Assembly: GCA_037576215.1 (NCBI GenBank)
Contig: JBANDB010000004.1
Coordinates: forward strand, 1,488,001 to 1,552,000
From: Armillaria gallica
Lineage: Eukaryota; Basidiomycota; Agaricomycetes; Agaricales; Physalacriaceae
Direction of reading: 5' to 3'
DNA length: 64,000 bases
The position numbers were made by a program, and so were the translations under genes. A model generated the notes under the pieces. It ran no database searches. It was not told where the DNA came from and saw nothing but the letters and a program-made list of their open reading frames with translations. Position 1 is the first letter of the stretch. Every line of letters starts with the position of its first letter. This document shows, in pieces, positions 45,501-57,716 of the stretch.

Positions 45501-47150
45501 GAACTTGTGTTGTGTTGGCCTCTGTGTAGGTCTAGAAAGTAGTTGCAAGGGAATCAGCCAGCTTGGGCTGTTCTAGCAGTTGCACGAAGTGTGACAGGTG
45601 TGCGCAGTTGGACCTCGCGGCACCGTTGTTAGGGTGAGTGCACTGTGTGTGAGGACTTGCAGGGACGGTTCTGAGAGTAATCAAGACTTGAGTGGGAGTG
45701 CCAAGGGCCTCCATCATGATGAGTTTGGAAGTCAGGTTTAGCCACTAAGAGAAAGGCAGCATCACATGCAGATTAGGTCTAGCGGCAGGTTGTACTTAGC
45801 GAGCTCACTGACCGAACTTGGTCAACTTGCAGATCTGCATATCCATGTGTTTCAGCTATTGAAATATATTTTGCCTTGAGGGTTGCATGGTTCACCATGC
45901 TCTCTTGTAAAAAGCTCCGAAGAGCTAAAGAATTTGAGACTAGTTTGAAAATACTACATCGTTGCACGTATCATTCTAGCAAGCTCACTGAGAAAAATCA
46001 GGATACTGTTGTCACACAAGTGGAATTAAAATCCTTGCTCCCCTCCGCACTTAAGGAGATTGTGTGTGTGTGTGTTTAGTGGGGTTGAGTTAGGTTTGGT
46101 GTGTGTTCATGCTAGGCCATGCTCAGTTTCACGGGTGCCTGTCACCAGCCTCGTCAGCACATACCTGCTTCTTGCTAGGAAGACTCTAGTAGAATAAATG
46201 GTGCAAAGTGACCAAATTCAAAGTGGCTATCTGGCAGTATCTTGTCTTGATGGGTCCTTTGTAGACAGCATTATAGGAGCACGGTAAGTAGAAGAAGTGA
46301 GACAAGCAAAGCTTCATACGCACTATACTACTGCCATGGATGAATGTTTGACATGCAATGGTAATACTCTCCATGCAGTCTTTACTTATCGATGTGCCAG
46401 GTTGCAATATAGAGAACCTACATGTTTGAAACACAAGGCGGCCAAAAGAAAGGCCATTGGAATGCTGTAGTAGTTGAACAGACATTTCTTTTGTGCTTGA
46501 CCATTAATGGCAGGCGCAAAATCGAGGATCGCAGGTGGTTGTGGGAATCCATGGTGAAGGCAGATCATTCGGCAGATCTCGGCATTAAGTTTGGATCATG
46601 TGCCACCTCTCAGATATTTTGACTGATTTCTCTTGCTCCATCTGGTGCACACTGCTAGAGAAAAAAAAAGTACCAATGCTCTATTCATCATAGTAGAGTC
46701 AATTGTCCAGTGGCCGGTCCTCCATCCATCAATCTCTATTATGCCTGCCATGCTTCATCGTCCCTGCTCATCACTCAATCAACTCTCATCATCACTACCT
46801 AAATAGTTCTTCTTCACAGGCTTCCCTCATAGATTGTTTCACTATGTATAAGGATTGTGAATTGTAGGATTGCTCTTTTTCCTTGATAGAAGTATGTGGA
46901 GACTATTTAAATTCCTGGTCTTCATACTGAGCATATACATCTCGCAGGACATGCAGATTCATGACCCTGTTCTTGCTAGAGGCCAAGTGACGAGCAGAGA
47001 TCATTGGTGTTAACACCAAGAGATTTCTGCATGATCTGGCGATTGACAATGACATCATGACCTTCTTATTTCTTTTTACCCACCTTGGACTCTTCATCCA
47101 CAGTGATTATCCTGCACTACAATGCACATTCAACTTTGCCGCAAGCCTCA
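42576..47150. other. About 4.6 kb without a supported gene
   Basis: AT-rich, with short ORFs (for example 42904-43344 minus; 44496-44756 plus, an 86-codon ATG frame with no recognised motif). There is a GT microsatellite at 46063-46075. The phrase agc-agctcac-ga-aaaa occurs near 45334, 45797 and 45976. A TATA-like agtataaatacagg at 43410 may be an old LTR promoter, but I could not find a second LTR. Confidence 0.4.
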
Positions 47151-47880
47151 GGCACCTATGGGCATCTTGTTTTCTTTACCTGTTGAATTGTTGGAGCACA
47201 TCCTCCATAATTCCTGCAATACTGGTCAGAAGGTCCTCCATTCCACATGTGTCCATCTATGCAGGGTTGCTATGCTCTTTGTGTTCAAGATGTTAGTCGT
47301 TGATATCACAAAATCCTCTCTGTTCCAATTCCCAGGATCAACTGAGGTTCCTTGCAGCCCTTGTCTCAGGCAAGATACTTGTGCCTCATCTCACTAACGA
47401 TCCCAGTTGGGAAGTGTGTGGGGACATTGGACTGGATTTTTTCAATAAGACAAAGAAGCAAACATCCAAGAAGATGGAGGAACTGCTCGCTGCTGCGATC
47501 CCATTCATGACATTGCTCCAAAGTGTGAAGTATGATGGAGCAGATGCAGAATTACTAACAAGTTTTGCTCTTTCTAAGCAGCTATTGTATATCCCCTGCA
47601 TGTCTGTGGTATTGATAAATAACCAGAGCTCTGTGATCCCTCACATTGACCTTGGCTTCCTCAATATCGCTGAACTCAGCATCCTTGGACCCTGGTACCT
47701 TGACTTTACAGTCACATCCTTATCAACCAATACCTGTTTATCATCAGTTGGTCTCGACACCCACAACTATTCATCAAACACTGCATCCATGGCTGTTCTC
47801 GAACATCCCAAAGGAAAGTATAGGTGCATCACAAATCTCTCACTCTGTGGGAAGTTTGCATTGTGCCTAATGATTTACAG

Positions 47881-47940
47881 GGCTTGGCTCAAGCCTGAAA
47901 GCCAAGCCAAGCCAAGCCTTGAAAAGCCCAGCCCTGGAGT
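47881..47940 (+). repeat. AAGCC-type simple array at the left transposon end
   Basis: Repeated aagccaagcc units right inside the left TIR mirror the longer GGGCTT/AAGCCC array at 51077-51215 inside the right end. A third patch lies at about 50800-50875. Confidence 0.6.
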
Positions 47941-49219
47941 CCATAAGACCCAATGCATCGATAAAAGTGCTGGGAGCACAGGTGTTAAGCATATCCTTTG
48001 GCAAGGGGCTACCAATATGGAAAAAAATGACATGGAGTCGATTAAAAAATTTTGAGCTCTGGTGCTGGACCTACCTACCTCCATGTGACCATTATGATGT
48101 CATACTGTCTAAATTGAGTATATTTCCAAATGAAAATGAGAAATTGCATGGTATTTATGTACTATTATTCAGTCAAATACCATTTTGAGTACAATCTGCG
48201 ACATTTCTAATCAAATAAAGAAACCACATAAATATGGACACATGATGTCATATGCTGACTCAGAATGGCAATGCCACTGACCACTGTCTACTCCCAATGT
48301 TGCATTGCATAGACATTATAAAGATTGAAGGTCTATTGATTAGACATATTGGCACTCAAATACACCACCTTTCTACATTCAGAAGGCATTTTTTGGGCTA
48401 TTTGAGGAGGGTTAACTTTTTTTTTTCAGGCCTGCCAGCTTAATCTACCTACCTGCCCAGTGTACTGGGCTGATGTTCTGGTAGCCCCTTATCCTTCAGT
48501 TGCTATTACTCCCAGCAATGATGTGAAATGGCCATCCATGTGATGTATGGTTAGTCATCCGATCATGAAATATGTGAATCTTCCCCCGCTGCTACATGCC
48601 AGATGCATCCATGCAGTGGAAATCAGGATCATACCATTAGACTTCTTCTTCCTCATCAATGTTCTTGAAGTCTTCCTCTGATCTGGCCTGATGGGCAGCT
48701 TATCTTATCTTATTTGGAATAGACATTCCAGCATTGGAAATCCTACCCTCCTGCTCATTGCCTGGCTCCCAAAAAAAAATATTCTGGGTCCTAAAAAAAG
48801 TATTTGATATTCTGCCACCACTTCCACACCTACCTGCAGTTTATTTTAGCTGGATTTGTACACATGCGCTTGGATGTACTTACTGTGGGAATCTATGATT
48901 CCCAATTTGGTATTCCTGTAATTTTCAAAAACAGCAGAAATCTAAAATTTGGGGACAGTAGATGGTATATGCTGGCAGACTGTCCAAAAATGCAGATTTA
49001 TAGAATAAAATGCATATTATTCACAGTCCAATGGCTGTAAGTTACAGGAAGCTAGGTAATAATACTGATAAATAGTATATGAATATATCCCGTTAATTTC
49101 TGGGGTCTCGGAGTGGGTTGTGCTTGCAGAGGATGCATTCTGAGGATGAATTTTGCATGCTTGATCACCCTGGACTGAAAATCTGCACCCTGTTCAAGTG
49201 GCTGTGCAGCTTCTTTTTG

Positions 49220-50420
49220 CTCAGGCCACCACAATGTCTCACCTCAACACCCACATAGCATGCAAATAGAGCACTATTTGCATTGCAAGGTACATTTTAT
49301 TTATTTTAATTGCTTGTTACTTGATTTTAGGTCTTTCTAGCATATCTGGCAGCCCCAAGAGCCCCAGATAGCCTACATCTTCCCCACCACCACCCACATA
49401 GGCCCTCAAACGAGGCAGAGGCATATGATGACATCTCCAATGATAGTCCTGGAGACCCCCACACTCGATGATGCCGATTACGCCCATAGACACCTGCCAG
49501 GGGCCATGAAACTGACACAAATTCGCAATCCCACTGCCCCAGCAGCGTCCACTGAGCCATCGAGGCCAATCACTTCCACACACAAATTCCACACACTATG
49601 AGAGTGTACTATACATCCAGGGATCTGACATCGGCTACCATCTCGGCACGAGAGGGTCCACAAAGTGCACAACCGACAACAAGGACGGCAAGATCAAGCA
49701 TGATGAGGATGACGACTATAGGGATAGTTGGATTTCTACTGTGAGGCTGGCCCTGGCATTATCCTGGGGAGGGCTCACCCAGAAGGAGAGGAGAAATGAA
49801 GGATCTAAAAGGGTGGGAGACGTAGAGCAGGATGGCAGGATAAAGATCAGGACACTAATGCCAAATGACAGCAACAATGAACACATCCTTCTAGACATTG
49901 AAGGAGAACCCTCGGGCACTATAAATTCTGCAAGAATTATGGCCATATGACGATTTGCTTGCATGCCACTGCCCACCCCCACACAAAGCCAACAACGCCC
50001 CTCCCCCCTCCCTCTGCACCCCACACACCCCAGAGTCATGTATCCCCTATTATTTGGGTGGGGGAACATGACCCTGCTGTGTGCCACTGCCCCCAATGCT
50101 TCCATCGCCGGGCATTGCCACCTCATTCCCATCCCCACCATTTCTGCCCTACACCTACCCCTACAGCATAGCCACCACCATCCCATCCTCAGCACCCTTG
50201 TTTTCAATGCTGGGGGATTCAATGGCAAGGTCCTTTCTCACCTGGGACCATGTCATTGCCATCAAACAGGCACCAACACCTCCCCAGCCCTCTCCTTCAT
50301 CCTACCAGCACTCTGCCTTGTCCAACCACCTCAAAACCATTGATGACATGCACAATGCCAGCCGTCAATGCCTATGCCAAACCATGCCCAGTGTATGGGC
50401 AGCTATTTTTATTTATTTCT
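49220..50420 (+). repeat. Decayed repeat family, copy d (inside the hAT-like element)
   Basis: It shares the exact phrase ggcagccccaagagccccagatagc with copy b at 37998 and a following Pro-rich region. A zinc-knuckle-like reading (YKFCKNYGH) appears near 49925, but the frames are broken. It could be cargo captured by the hAT-like element, or a nested insertion. Confidence 0.45.
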
Positions 50421-51573
50421 GAAATATATATGATCCCTATATATATTATCCTATGTAATAAATATCTATGGACATGAGTTCATGTTATTGCTCTGCCATG
50501 ATTTCAATAGAAGATCTATGAGTAAAGAAGGTGTGATGATGTAAGATGATGAGAGAGGTTACTATATTACCCCTTAGCCTAATCTGGAAGGGATTGAAAT
50601 CTTGCAGAACATGTGGCACAGGTCACTCAACAAATTAATAGGGAGAGTGAAAAGAGGTGAATGGGTAGGGCTACTGGGAGCTCCACTAATTATTGATCAG
50701 ATCTGCTCAAGATCTGTTGAGAGTAACAGTATTTGAATGAAAAGAAAGGTGCTGGGATGGCAGGTTTGTATCTATACAATGGTACTTATAAGTTGGGCCC
50801 TAGTACAGGGCTTATGCAGGGCTCAGGCTCAGGCTTTGACTTGAGAAAGCCCAAGCCCCAGGCTTCAGGCCAGGGCTTTGAGATTGCACTTATGTGGTTA
50901 TCAAAGGTAGTATTCTTGATATCAGAGTGTCAGAATGTACCTCAATACACATCTACTTGTCATAATCAGAAGAAATTGCAGTCTTGATTTCTATTCAGAT
51001 CACCTAGTAAGCTTCGCAATTCATAAAACATGTTTTAATGCTTACAAATCTCTTCAACACTATGTTTTCAAACATATCTACAAGCCCTGGCTTGAGCCTG
51101 AGCCAGGCCCAAGCCTGATAGGGCTTTGGCTCAGGGCTCGGGCTTGCAAAATTGAAAGCCAGGCTCGATGAAAGCCAAGCCCAAGCCCTCAAAGCCAGGC
51201 CAAGCCCAGCCCTGTAAATCACTAGTTGCGCCACTCTAACATACCAAAGCTGGTTCCCAAACTACATCATTTGCAATCTCTCGAACTCTGCATAGAGTTT
51301 GTAGTGTCTGAGTTCTGGGAAATGCTGCAGGAAGAGCAGATATATATTCAACAGGTGTCCCTCTCTCTTTCTAACAACAACCCTGTGCTATTTGACTATT
51401 TATGTTTGTATTCCGGGTTGCAAAGTCTCTTTCTGCAGATCAGATCAGGCTTTGGGGAAGAGACTCAGAAAGGCATGGAAAGGGTACATGAGAGACACAG
51501 GAAATTAGTGGAGTGCGAGCCTCCAGGGCCCCAATTTGCACTGTATGATGTTGAGGACTTTCTTGAGGGATGA

Positions 51574-52085
51574 CTATGGCTTATGGGTAAAGAAATTTCA
51601 TAATTTATACATATATCTCTATAAATTAGCAAAGTTTCACATCTTCTGTTTTGGCTCCTCTTCTGTGATCATGCTATTCATAGTAAAGTCATTGCCAATG
51701 AATGTCTCACCCAACATACAAATATGCTTTTCTTGACTTTCACAATTTCCTTGGGACTTGCTGCTTTCACAGATGCACACGATGCTTGCCATATTTGGCT
51801 TCATTATTATGACCATGACCTCCGATTTCCAGGTCTTTGCCAGCTGCCCACTTCAAATCCTATTAAGTATATGTCAGATGGTTATAGTAGAAAATGGGCA
51901 AACACTCACTGATACCACGAACATTTCAGGAGATTCGTCGCCCTGAACATCGGTAGTCCTGGTGATATGCACTGCTTGAGATCATGTGTCAGTAAAGTGA
52001 GTTTGGCTCCTTGGTCTGTCATTTCAGAACGGGCTTGAAGTGTGAAGACTAGAGGGTCCGGATGATTTGGTGTAAGCACCAGTAT
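51574..52085. other. No gene seen
   Basis: Downstream of the split F-box gene. Short overlapping frames only. Confidence 0.35.
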
Positions 52086-53250
52086 TTACAGACCTAAAAA
52101 TGAGCGCTCTGGAATTTAAGGTCGCAACTAAGGTGTTGGAGTACCTGTGAAGAAAAATGGTCAGTAGTTAGAGATAGACAACTGGAGCTGTGAAGAACAA
52201 TTCTCCAGAACAAGGTAACTAGTGGAATATGTCAATTAGACGATAGTGAAGGCAGAGAAGACTACTTACAGGATGAAATATATATTATAATTGGGTTGCG
52301 ATAACCACAGAATCAACTCTATCACAGCGGCAGTAGAAGTAAGCAGGCCGGTCTCTACTGTGAAAGGGATGGTTTTCATGACAGCACTCATTGTCTGACT
52401 GAAGTTGGTGCATGGATTTGCATGATACAACTAACTATTGTCTTCAGTGACAGAGGATAGAGAAGGACTCGATAGAATCACACACCACAAATACAATCAT
52501 TGATGTAATCATCACATCACAAGCTGCACTTCCGGCAAGGAACACCTGGAATCAAATTAGAGAAACTCCTGAGTTGAAACTGGGACAAACATAAATATGC
52601 ACGCTGACTTCAGAGGATACCTCCATGAGCTTGTCGATGCCAAGACCGTGAACCGCTACCTGCCCAGATTGAATTAATGTAGAGGTGCATACGAAGAGCA
52701 GTTCATACTTATATACCCATATACCAAGTGAAAACACATTTGACAATAGCAACCTGAAAATGGAATTCAGGATGGAAATGAGTGAAAGCATCCAAGTACT
52801 CACCGTTTCAATAATCAACAAAACCCAGATATTTTTCAAGAGATTATATATTCTCCAGACATAAAAACTCTGAACCATGGCCGAAACTGATGAAATGCCA
52901 TGAGATTACCACCGCTGCAAATGAGCCAAGCCAGAACTGACTTGTTCCGCTCAGAGGTGAAGCAGTTCCCAAGACCAATCGATGAACATAAGGGAGTTGA
53001 CATCACCCCATCCCGGACCATATTGATCCCACACCGCAATAGTTGTAAAGATGGTGAATATGATTTCCAGAAGGAATATGAACCAAACTGTGTCTTTGTT
53101 AGGATGAATGGTCAACAAAACGGCAGTAGAACGAACCGTAGAGTCTCATCTTCCAGTCGTCTTTAGAATTGAAATAGACATGATACAAGTCTATAAGATC
53201 TGTCAGGACTATTTCGACAACTAATATCGGAGCCCATACACACACATTTG
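52086..53250 (-). pseudogene. DUF6534-like multi-pass membrane protein, pseudogene
   Basis: Minus-strand exon remnants appear in the family order: FIFLLEIIFTIFTTIAVWD (about 53090-53030), VQSFYVWRIYNLLKN and IWVLLIIETV (about 52880-52805), VFLAGSAACDVMITSMIVFV (about 52545-52486), a TVETGLLTSTAAVIELIL block (about 52380-52270) and YSNTLVATLNSR (about 52140-52100). This order, and the C-terminal YSNTLLxxLNxR motif, are characteristic of an agaricomycete-expanded seven-helix membrane family (DUF6534). At least two stop codons interrupt the second exon (around 52990-52910). The function of the family is unknown. The duplicate at the window start keeps only the 5' exon. Confidence 0.7.
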
Positions 53251-54420
53251 AATTTTGCACGCTAAGAATGCCAAGGAGGGCATATCCCCACATATACCCC
53301 AGGACCTAGAAACACTTTCAGTGTGACGAATCCTGGACCCATAACAGACACACCAAGGGGCCGGTGCTACCTAAACACAATAGTATCTTTGTCGGAAACC
53401 TCCAGGAAGCAATCGAGAACGCACAGGGGGGAACATTGACACCGGGAATCTCTACAGGAGCCATGCATGTGTTGAAGATCGATGCAGTTCACTTGCATCC
53501 TCAGCCCTTTATGCAATTTACTGCGCTCCTCAAGCGCTTCTCTCGGTGGCTTCAACTGTACATCCGGAGAAATGTGTCAGATTTTGATTACTGATGTAAT
53601 CATTTACTACACCTTAGATTTCATTGGTATGCGTCTTCCTAAAACACCGATCCTGTCTTTCTGACGTGACGGTCGATAAGAACTTTTATGCATCTACGCC
53701 ATCTCGATGAACATTTACAGCGGTACATACAGCTCGGACGCTGCAAAGCACTGTTCCAAATAATACGGCACCACTTATATTTGGAAAGTCGCAACTGCAC
53801 ATGGTGTTCAGTCACCCATGACCAGGATGTTCACATACCGGGCTGCCTATCTTTGAAAGATGACTTCGGCAGTTAGCTTCTCTTTGATCATCCCGTCGTT
53901 GTCATCACCATCATTATCACCAGTTCCGTCTTTGAATTTTGGGGCTATCCTCCCGTGGGGGGCTTTCTTCCCTGTCTGATTCCCTTCATCAGACGGGGCT
54001 GGCCCAGATGTGTGGATACGTATATCCAGGAGGCAACAAGGCGAGAAATTGCGCGACTGCTGGAATAGCGCGAGGATGACTGGAACAGGTATGAGTCAAA
54101 ATTATAAAAAAACGGTGTCGCTTGGGTCGTGGTATGATCCAAGGCTCTCGTTTCGCATCTCTACCTTGAATATCAAGGTAAGCTTCAATAGCAGCTACAT
54201 CTTTAGCAATTAGACTTTTCCGGTTGTTTTGCGACTGCGGGGCAGAGATATATGGTGAGGGATATCCTCCTACAAAGCGAGACAAGACAGGCTTGTACTC
54301 CAAACGAATATTGAACGCATCCGTTGTGTCCCGTGGCGACGAGATTGTGACCGATGCTTCTCGGTGTAGTCTGGTACACACATTTAAGCGCATCGTTCAA
54401 TAAAGGATCGATTGAGACAT
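53118..54420. repeat. Diverged segmental duplication, copy 2 (pairs with 1-2400)
   Basis: It matches the window start without the 702-bp insertion: the flanks of that insertion are contiguous here around 53815-53830. A minus-strand coding-looking stretch at 53989-54393 (start MRLNVCTRLHREAS, with SRFVGGYPSPYISAPQ) is better preserved than in copy 1 but has no family I recognise. Confidence 0.75.
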
Positions 54421-54826
54421 TCCGACGTTGATACGAACAAAAATATCAACGGATAAAGAATCTGCCAGCACTGGTATTGTAGGGAGCTAAGGTTGATGAG
54501 ACGGAAGACTGAGAGTTTGGGATACGCGAACAAAGCACTGACGACGTACGTTCCAGAGCGTGATTATCACCAGTACCCGTTCACATTTCAGTTGACACAT
54601 TTCAGGGCATTCTCGAAAGGCCACTCCAGGAGGTTATAATTGGGACCATCACCCGGGCGCGCCTAATAATGACTAGCGTTAGATGTAGGAGATAGGTCGG
54701 ATATCTAGGCTTTCCCACACAGCATCCCTCAGACTTTTACTATCATCCCGAAGGTAGCGCCTCATCGTCGATGATCGCAGCTTGTAAACTGATGGTGTCA
54801 GTTGTAGAAAGCATCTCTCATATAAT
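54421..54826. other. Upstream region of the MYND-finger gene; no gene seen
   Basis: No supported ORF. It probably holds the promoter of the gene starting at 54827. Confidence 0.35.
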
Positions 54827-55456
54827 ATGGATACCACTTGTCTCGTCTGCGACACCCCAACAAGTGCACGATGCTCAAGATGCAAGAGTGCTCATTACTG
54901 TAGTAAGGCGCACATTGCCCAGGTGAACCTCCTCCTTGTGTGTTGCTGAGACTCTGAATCTAACAACGAACTTCTTCAGGACTGGCCATCTCACAAAGCC
55001 TACTGTAAAAGGGTCAGCGACGCAGGTACCAACACCTTTGATGCTATCCTCTTCGGCGTGAATGAAACTAAACCACGCCTCATCAAACTTCCTTGGACAT
55101 ACGGACCCGTTGACGAAGACGATGTAGGAGGAACGTGGCAGGACTTAGACATGGAGCCATGGTTCAAGGGAAAAGAGTCCTGTCCCCGTGTCTACTACTG
55201 TCAGAAGTTCGGAATCAACGGACCACCGCTTCATTATACACTCGCAGTGTGTTTTGACGATGACTTTATGATCAATGGCTCACAGATAAACCGGTGCATT
55301 CAAGAAGTTACTGCCGGCAACGCTGGGCACTGTTGGGCCGGAAACGTCCTAGCCCTTAGGGCAGAAGGATTGACCTCGGGTTGGTATAGCGATGCAGTCA
55401 TGGGGGAGGACTTGGCGCCATTGGTTCGTTATTTTGAGGAGTATAACAGGAAGTAA
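54827..55456 (+). CDS. MYND-type zinc-finger protein, 190 aa
   Basis: Exon 1 is 54827-54922 (32 codons), the intron 54923-54979 (57 nt, GTGAAC...TTCAG), and exon 2 54980-55456 with stop TAA. The finger spans the splice site: C-x2-C, C-x2-C, then YCSKAH, DWPSHK and a final C. The sixth ligand is His (YCSKAH) instead of Cys; His can bind zinc. MYND fingers bind proline-rich peptides in chromatin and signalling proteins. The remaining 140 residues (for example KPRLIKLPWTYGPVDEDDVGG) resemble the body of other agaricomycete MYND proteins of unknown function. The frame is clean and the gene appears intact. Confidence 0.85.
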
Positions 55457-56691
55457 ACGGCGAATTACAACAGGTTGTTAATTTTCGCCCATTCTTTTTC
55501 TATTTTTTTGACCGACGTTATCCAGTTCTTGACGGTTCTCGTGTATGGGGTACTATCGAACACGTATGGTGGACTACTTTGTAACCGGATACGAAAAATA
55601 CTACATGGATCAACCACTTACGTTCTTCATTAGAGCACGCTGACTGCATATATGCGTCCAAATTTCCTGTTTTGTCTGCTCGCCGACCAATCTCCATCCC
55701 GATCTTCCTTTTACCAATGTCTTTCTCCGTCGATATCTCATCAAAACTAGATTATGCTGACGCCATTGCATTTTCCTTTCCACGTCGGCTAAGTATGTTA
55801 CCAATCATTCATGCCAGCTAGAATGAATTTGTTATTGAGATTCACCAAGTAATTATGTCTTCTACTTCTGCAAAGCAAATCATACATAGGGCATGAAAAT
55901 CCAACACGTACGTTTTTACGCGGTTCCTACTCAATCGTCGACAACATCGCTGTCAGTCGGTCCGCCCTCAGTTAAAAATTTCAACGTGTAGGTGAATTCA
56001 AGTACGGCTGGTACTGGAAGCAGAGTCCTTTAAGCATCCGGCTTGCCGGTACCAGGGTCAGCACTATTCATATTCGAGAGGCTGTTATTCGTCGGCGGCA
56101 CGGATTCAATCCACACGAGTACAACTTCCCCGCATGATAACACCCCTCCTAACGATTCGGGGTTTCTCACCGGCTAGTAGATTCACGTCGAGTGATAGAA
56201 GGCATGTCATTACAAAGCCCATTCCGTGCGATGATATTATGATACAAATGTGCGCATTGCAGTTGAACGTCGTACTCAAGTGTGAGGTTCTGTCTGACAT
56301 TGGTTAACAATTTCAGGCACAACAGCGACTGCTCGGCCCGTTTCACTGCTAAAAATACTTCTTGGAGCACTGCCTGCTGGAGATTCAGTAAGACCGCATG
56401 ATACAATAGGAGAAATCACTGACTCGTAATTCTTTCCAAAAGAACCCAGTCCTCAAAATCTGGATGAAAACGCGCGGCACCACGCTGAGCTGAAAGTGTC
56501 CTCTCAAATGACATATGGCAGTGATTACACAAAAAAACCTACCGCCTCGAGCGCCGTCATTTTCATGATCGGCGTGATCACACCCGTAAGAGTCAGACGC
56601 TACGAACATTATAGAATCAGATAGCATAACATACCCATGAGACAATTCCTATCGCGGCATTTTATAATAGTACTAAAAACAGGACCGTTGA
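55457..56691 (-). other. Decayed minus-strand coding fragments; no resolvable gene
   Basis: Minus-strand pieces at 56385-56645 and 56167-56406 look like exons joined by short introns (acceptor-like ttctcag/ctccag sites), but no chain of exons stays open. I do not recognise the product. 55457-55600 is the 3' flank of the MYND gene. Confidence 0.4.
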
Positions 56692-56946
56692 ATGGAAGGG
56701 CCATCAAGGCCTCAGGCCTCACATCAAGGAGAGATACGGGATAGTGACGGCGAGATTTACAAGTGTTCGGGGTGTCATAGGGAAGCATCTGGTGTAGCCA
56801 ATATCCTGTCTCTCACTCGAGTCTGTCGAAGTTGTTGTCAGGGAAACGGCCCACGTCGCGATGAAGGCAATACGTCCTTTTGCAACAAGGACCCAACTCC
56901 TTGTATCCGAGCATATTTTGAGCCTCGTCGATATCGGATGCTGTGA
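56692..56946 (+). CDS. Small Cys-rich hypothetical protein (84 aa)
   Basis: From ATG 56692 the product has a hydrophilic N-terminus, then CSGC, CRSCC and further Cys (C-x2-C...C-x2-C-C...C...C), reminiscent of a zinc-binding knuckle. The stop TGA is at 56944. An overlapping open frame (56861-57226) suggests that a downstream exon or a frameshift may exist. No family is recognised. Confidence 0.35.
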   Translation: MEGPSRPQASHQGEIRDSDGEIYKCSGCHREASGVANILSLTRVCRSCCQGNGPRRDEGNTSFCNKDPTPCIRAYFEPRRYRML

Positions 56947-57226
56947 CTCTTCCTCCTCCCTCGTTGAAGAGTTCCTACCTCCAACTATGCTGCCTGCGCC
57001 TTCAGTTTGGCTTCGACCCGACAGTCTTACACACCATAGCCGGCGGCAACAAGTCATGGGAGAGTACGACCTCGTCTTCGTTCATAACCGGCATACTCCA
57101 TATTTCTCGTCGACCCAACGCGTTTCCGAAGCAAGATCGCTCCTTCGAAACCTCTTGGAGGTTTTGCTGTTGGCTGTCAAGCTGGATGAGACTAAAATTT
57201 CTGGTGTAGAACAAAGGACGCCGTAG

Positions 57227-57716
57227 TAGTCATTGGTTAAGTAGAGCTGCGCGTATCAGAGAGCACGAGTGGCAGTAGGCGGAGAAGGCAGGGAGGGAAA
57301 AGCGACGGTCATCCAGTCTGCGCAAATGCCGAAATGCCGGGTTCCGATACTTTCCATTTCTATCTACGGCAGAGATCGGCAACTATTTTTGCCACCCCAT
57401 GACATCATGACCTCCGCGGCTAACCCGTGTCATCGTCTCTACACGATGCATATTCTTCGCTGCAAGTCGCAGGTATGCACTGGCATCTTATTCAAAGCCT
57501 TAGCACTTATTTTTCAAGGAAATGGATTAAGTCCAAGGATTAGTAAACCGGAGACTGGCGTATGTGAATTCACTGATAGGCGCTCGTGGATCTACTGCGC
57601 TTCCTTTCGCACGGCCTGAAGTAAAAACTCGCGCTAGTGTAGCACATGCTCTCAGACCTCGGTCCTCCATCCTTTCATTCTCGCAGCCGTTGTCTTCTCA
57701 CATCGGTCTCCCGACA
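57227..57716. repeat. Upstream segment of the NTase-like genes (57402 onward pairs with 3072-3355)
   Basis: From gacatcatgacctccgcgg (57402) to the ATG at 57717 it is a diverged copy of 3072-3355. No gene is seen. Confidence 0.6.

Larger units (their letters stand above)
47868..51224. mobile_element. hAT-like TIR element, about 3.36 kb, inserted in the F-box gene
   Basis: The left end TAATGATTTACAGGGCT and the reverse complement of the right end, TAGTGATTTACAGGGCT, form a terminal inverted repeat with the CAGGG core common in hAT elements. The flanking octamers attgtgcc (47860-47867) and gttgcgcc (51225-51232) agree at 6 of 8 positions, matching the 8-bp duplication of hAT. GGGCTT/AAGCCC arrays follow both ends. 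No transposase frame remains. The interior contains copy d of the decayed repeat family. Confidence 0.75.
47158..51573 (+). pseudogene. F-box/LRR-like gene split by a hAT-like transposon
   Basis: An ATG at 47158 opens with SLPVELLEHILHNS, the usual F-box start, in the frame that runs to 47397. The continuation is in another frame from about 47300 (FLAALVSGKI...) to 47867, so there is already a frameshift or an unresolved intron at about 47300-47340. The coding sequence resumes at about 51233 with KLVPKLHHLQSLELCIEF, an LRR-like stretch, and runs to TGA at 51571. Deleting the inserted element plus one copy of its target duplication joins TGC-CAC in frame (F-A-L-C then H-S-N-I-P-K). In life the product would be an SCF ubiquitin-ligase adaptor-like protein of a type abundant in these fungi. 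Confidence 0.7.

Noticed and set aside
43400..45760. A possible copia-type element (TATA-like box at 43410, repeated agctcac-ga phrases)
   Set aside because: I found no second LTR, PBS, RT or integrase motif.
45779..45967. KAKYISIAE-like peptide on the minus strand reminiscent of a copia RNase H motif
   Set aside because: Too short, lacks the preceding catalytic segments and has no neighbouring pol sequence.
47881..51215. GGGCTT arrays considered as telomere or centromere satellite
   Set aside because: They sit just inside the TIRs of a transposon and are short and irregular.
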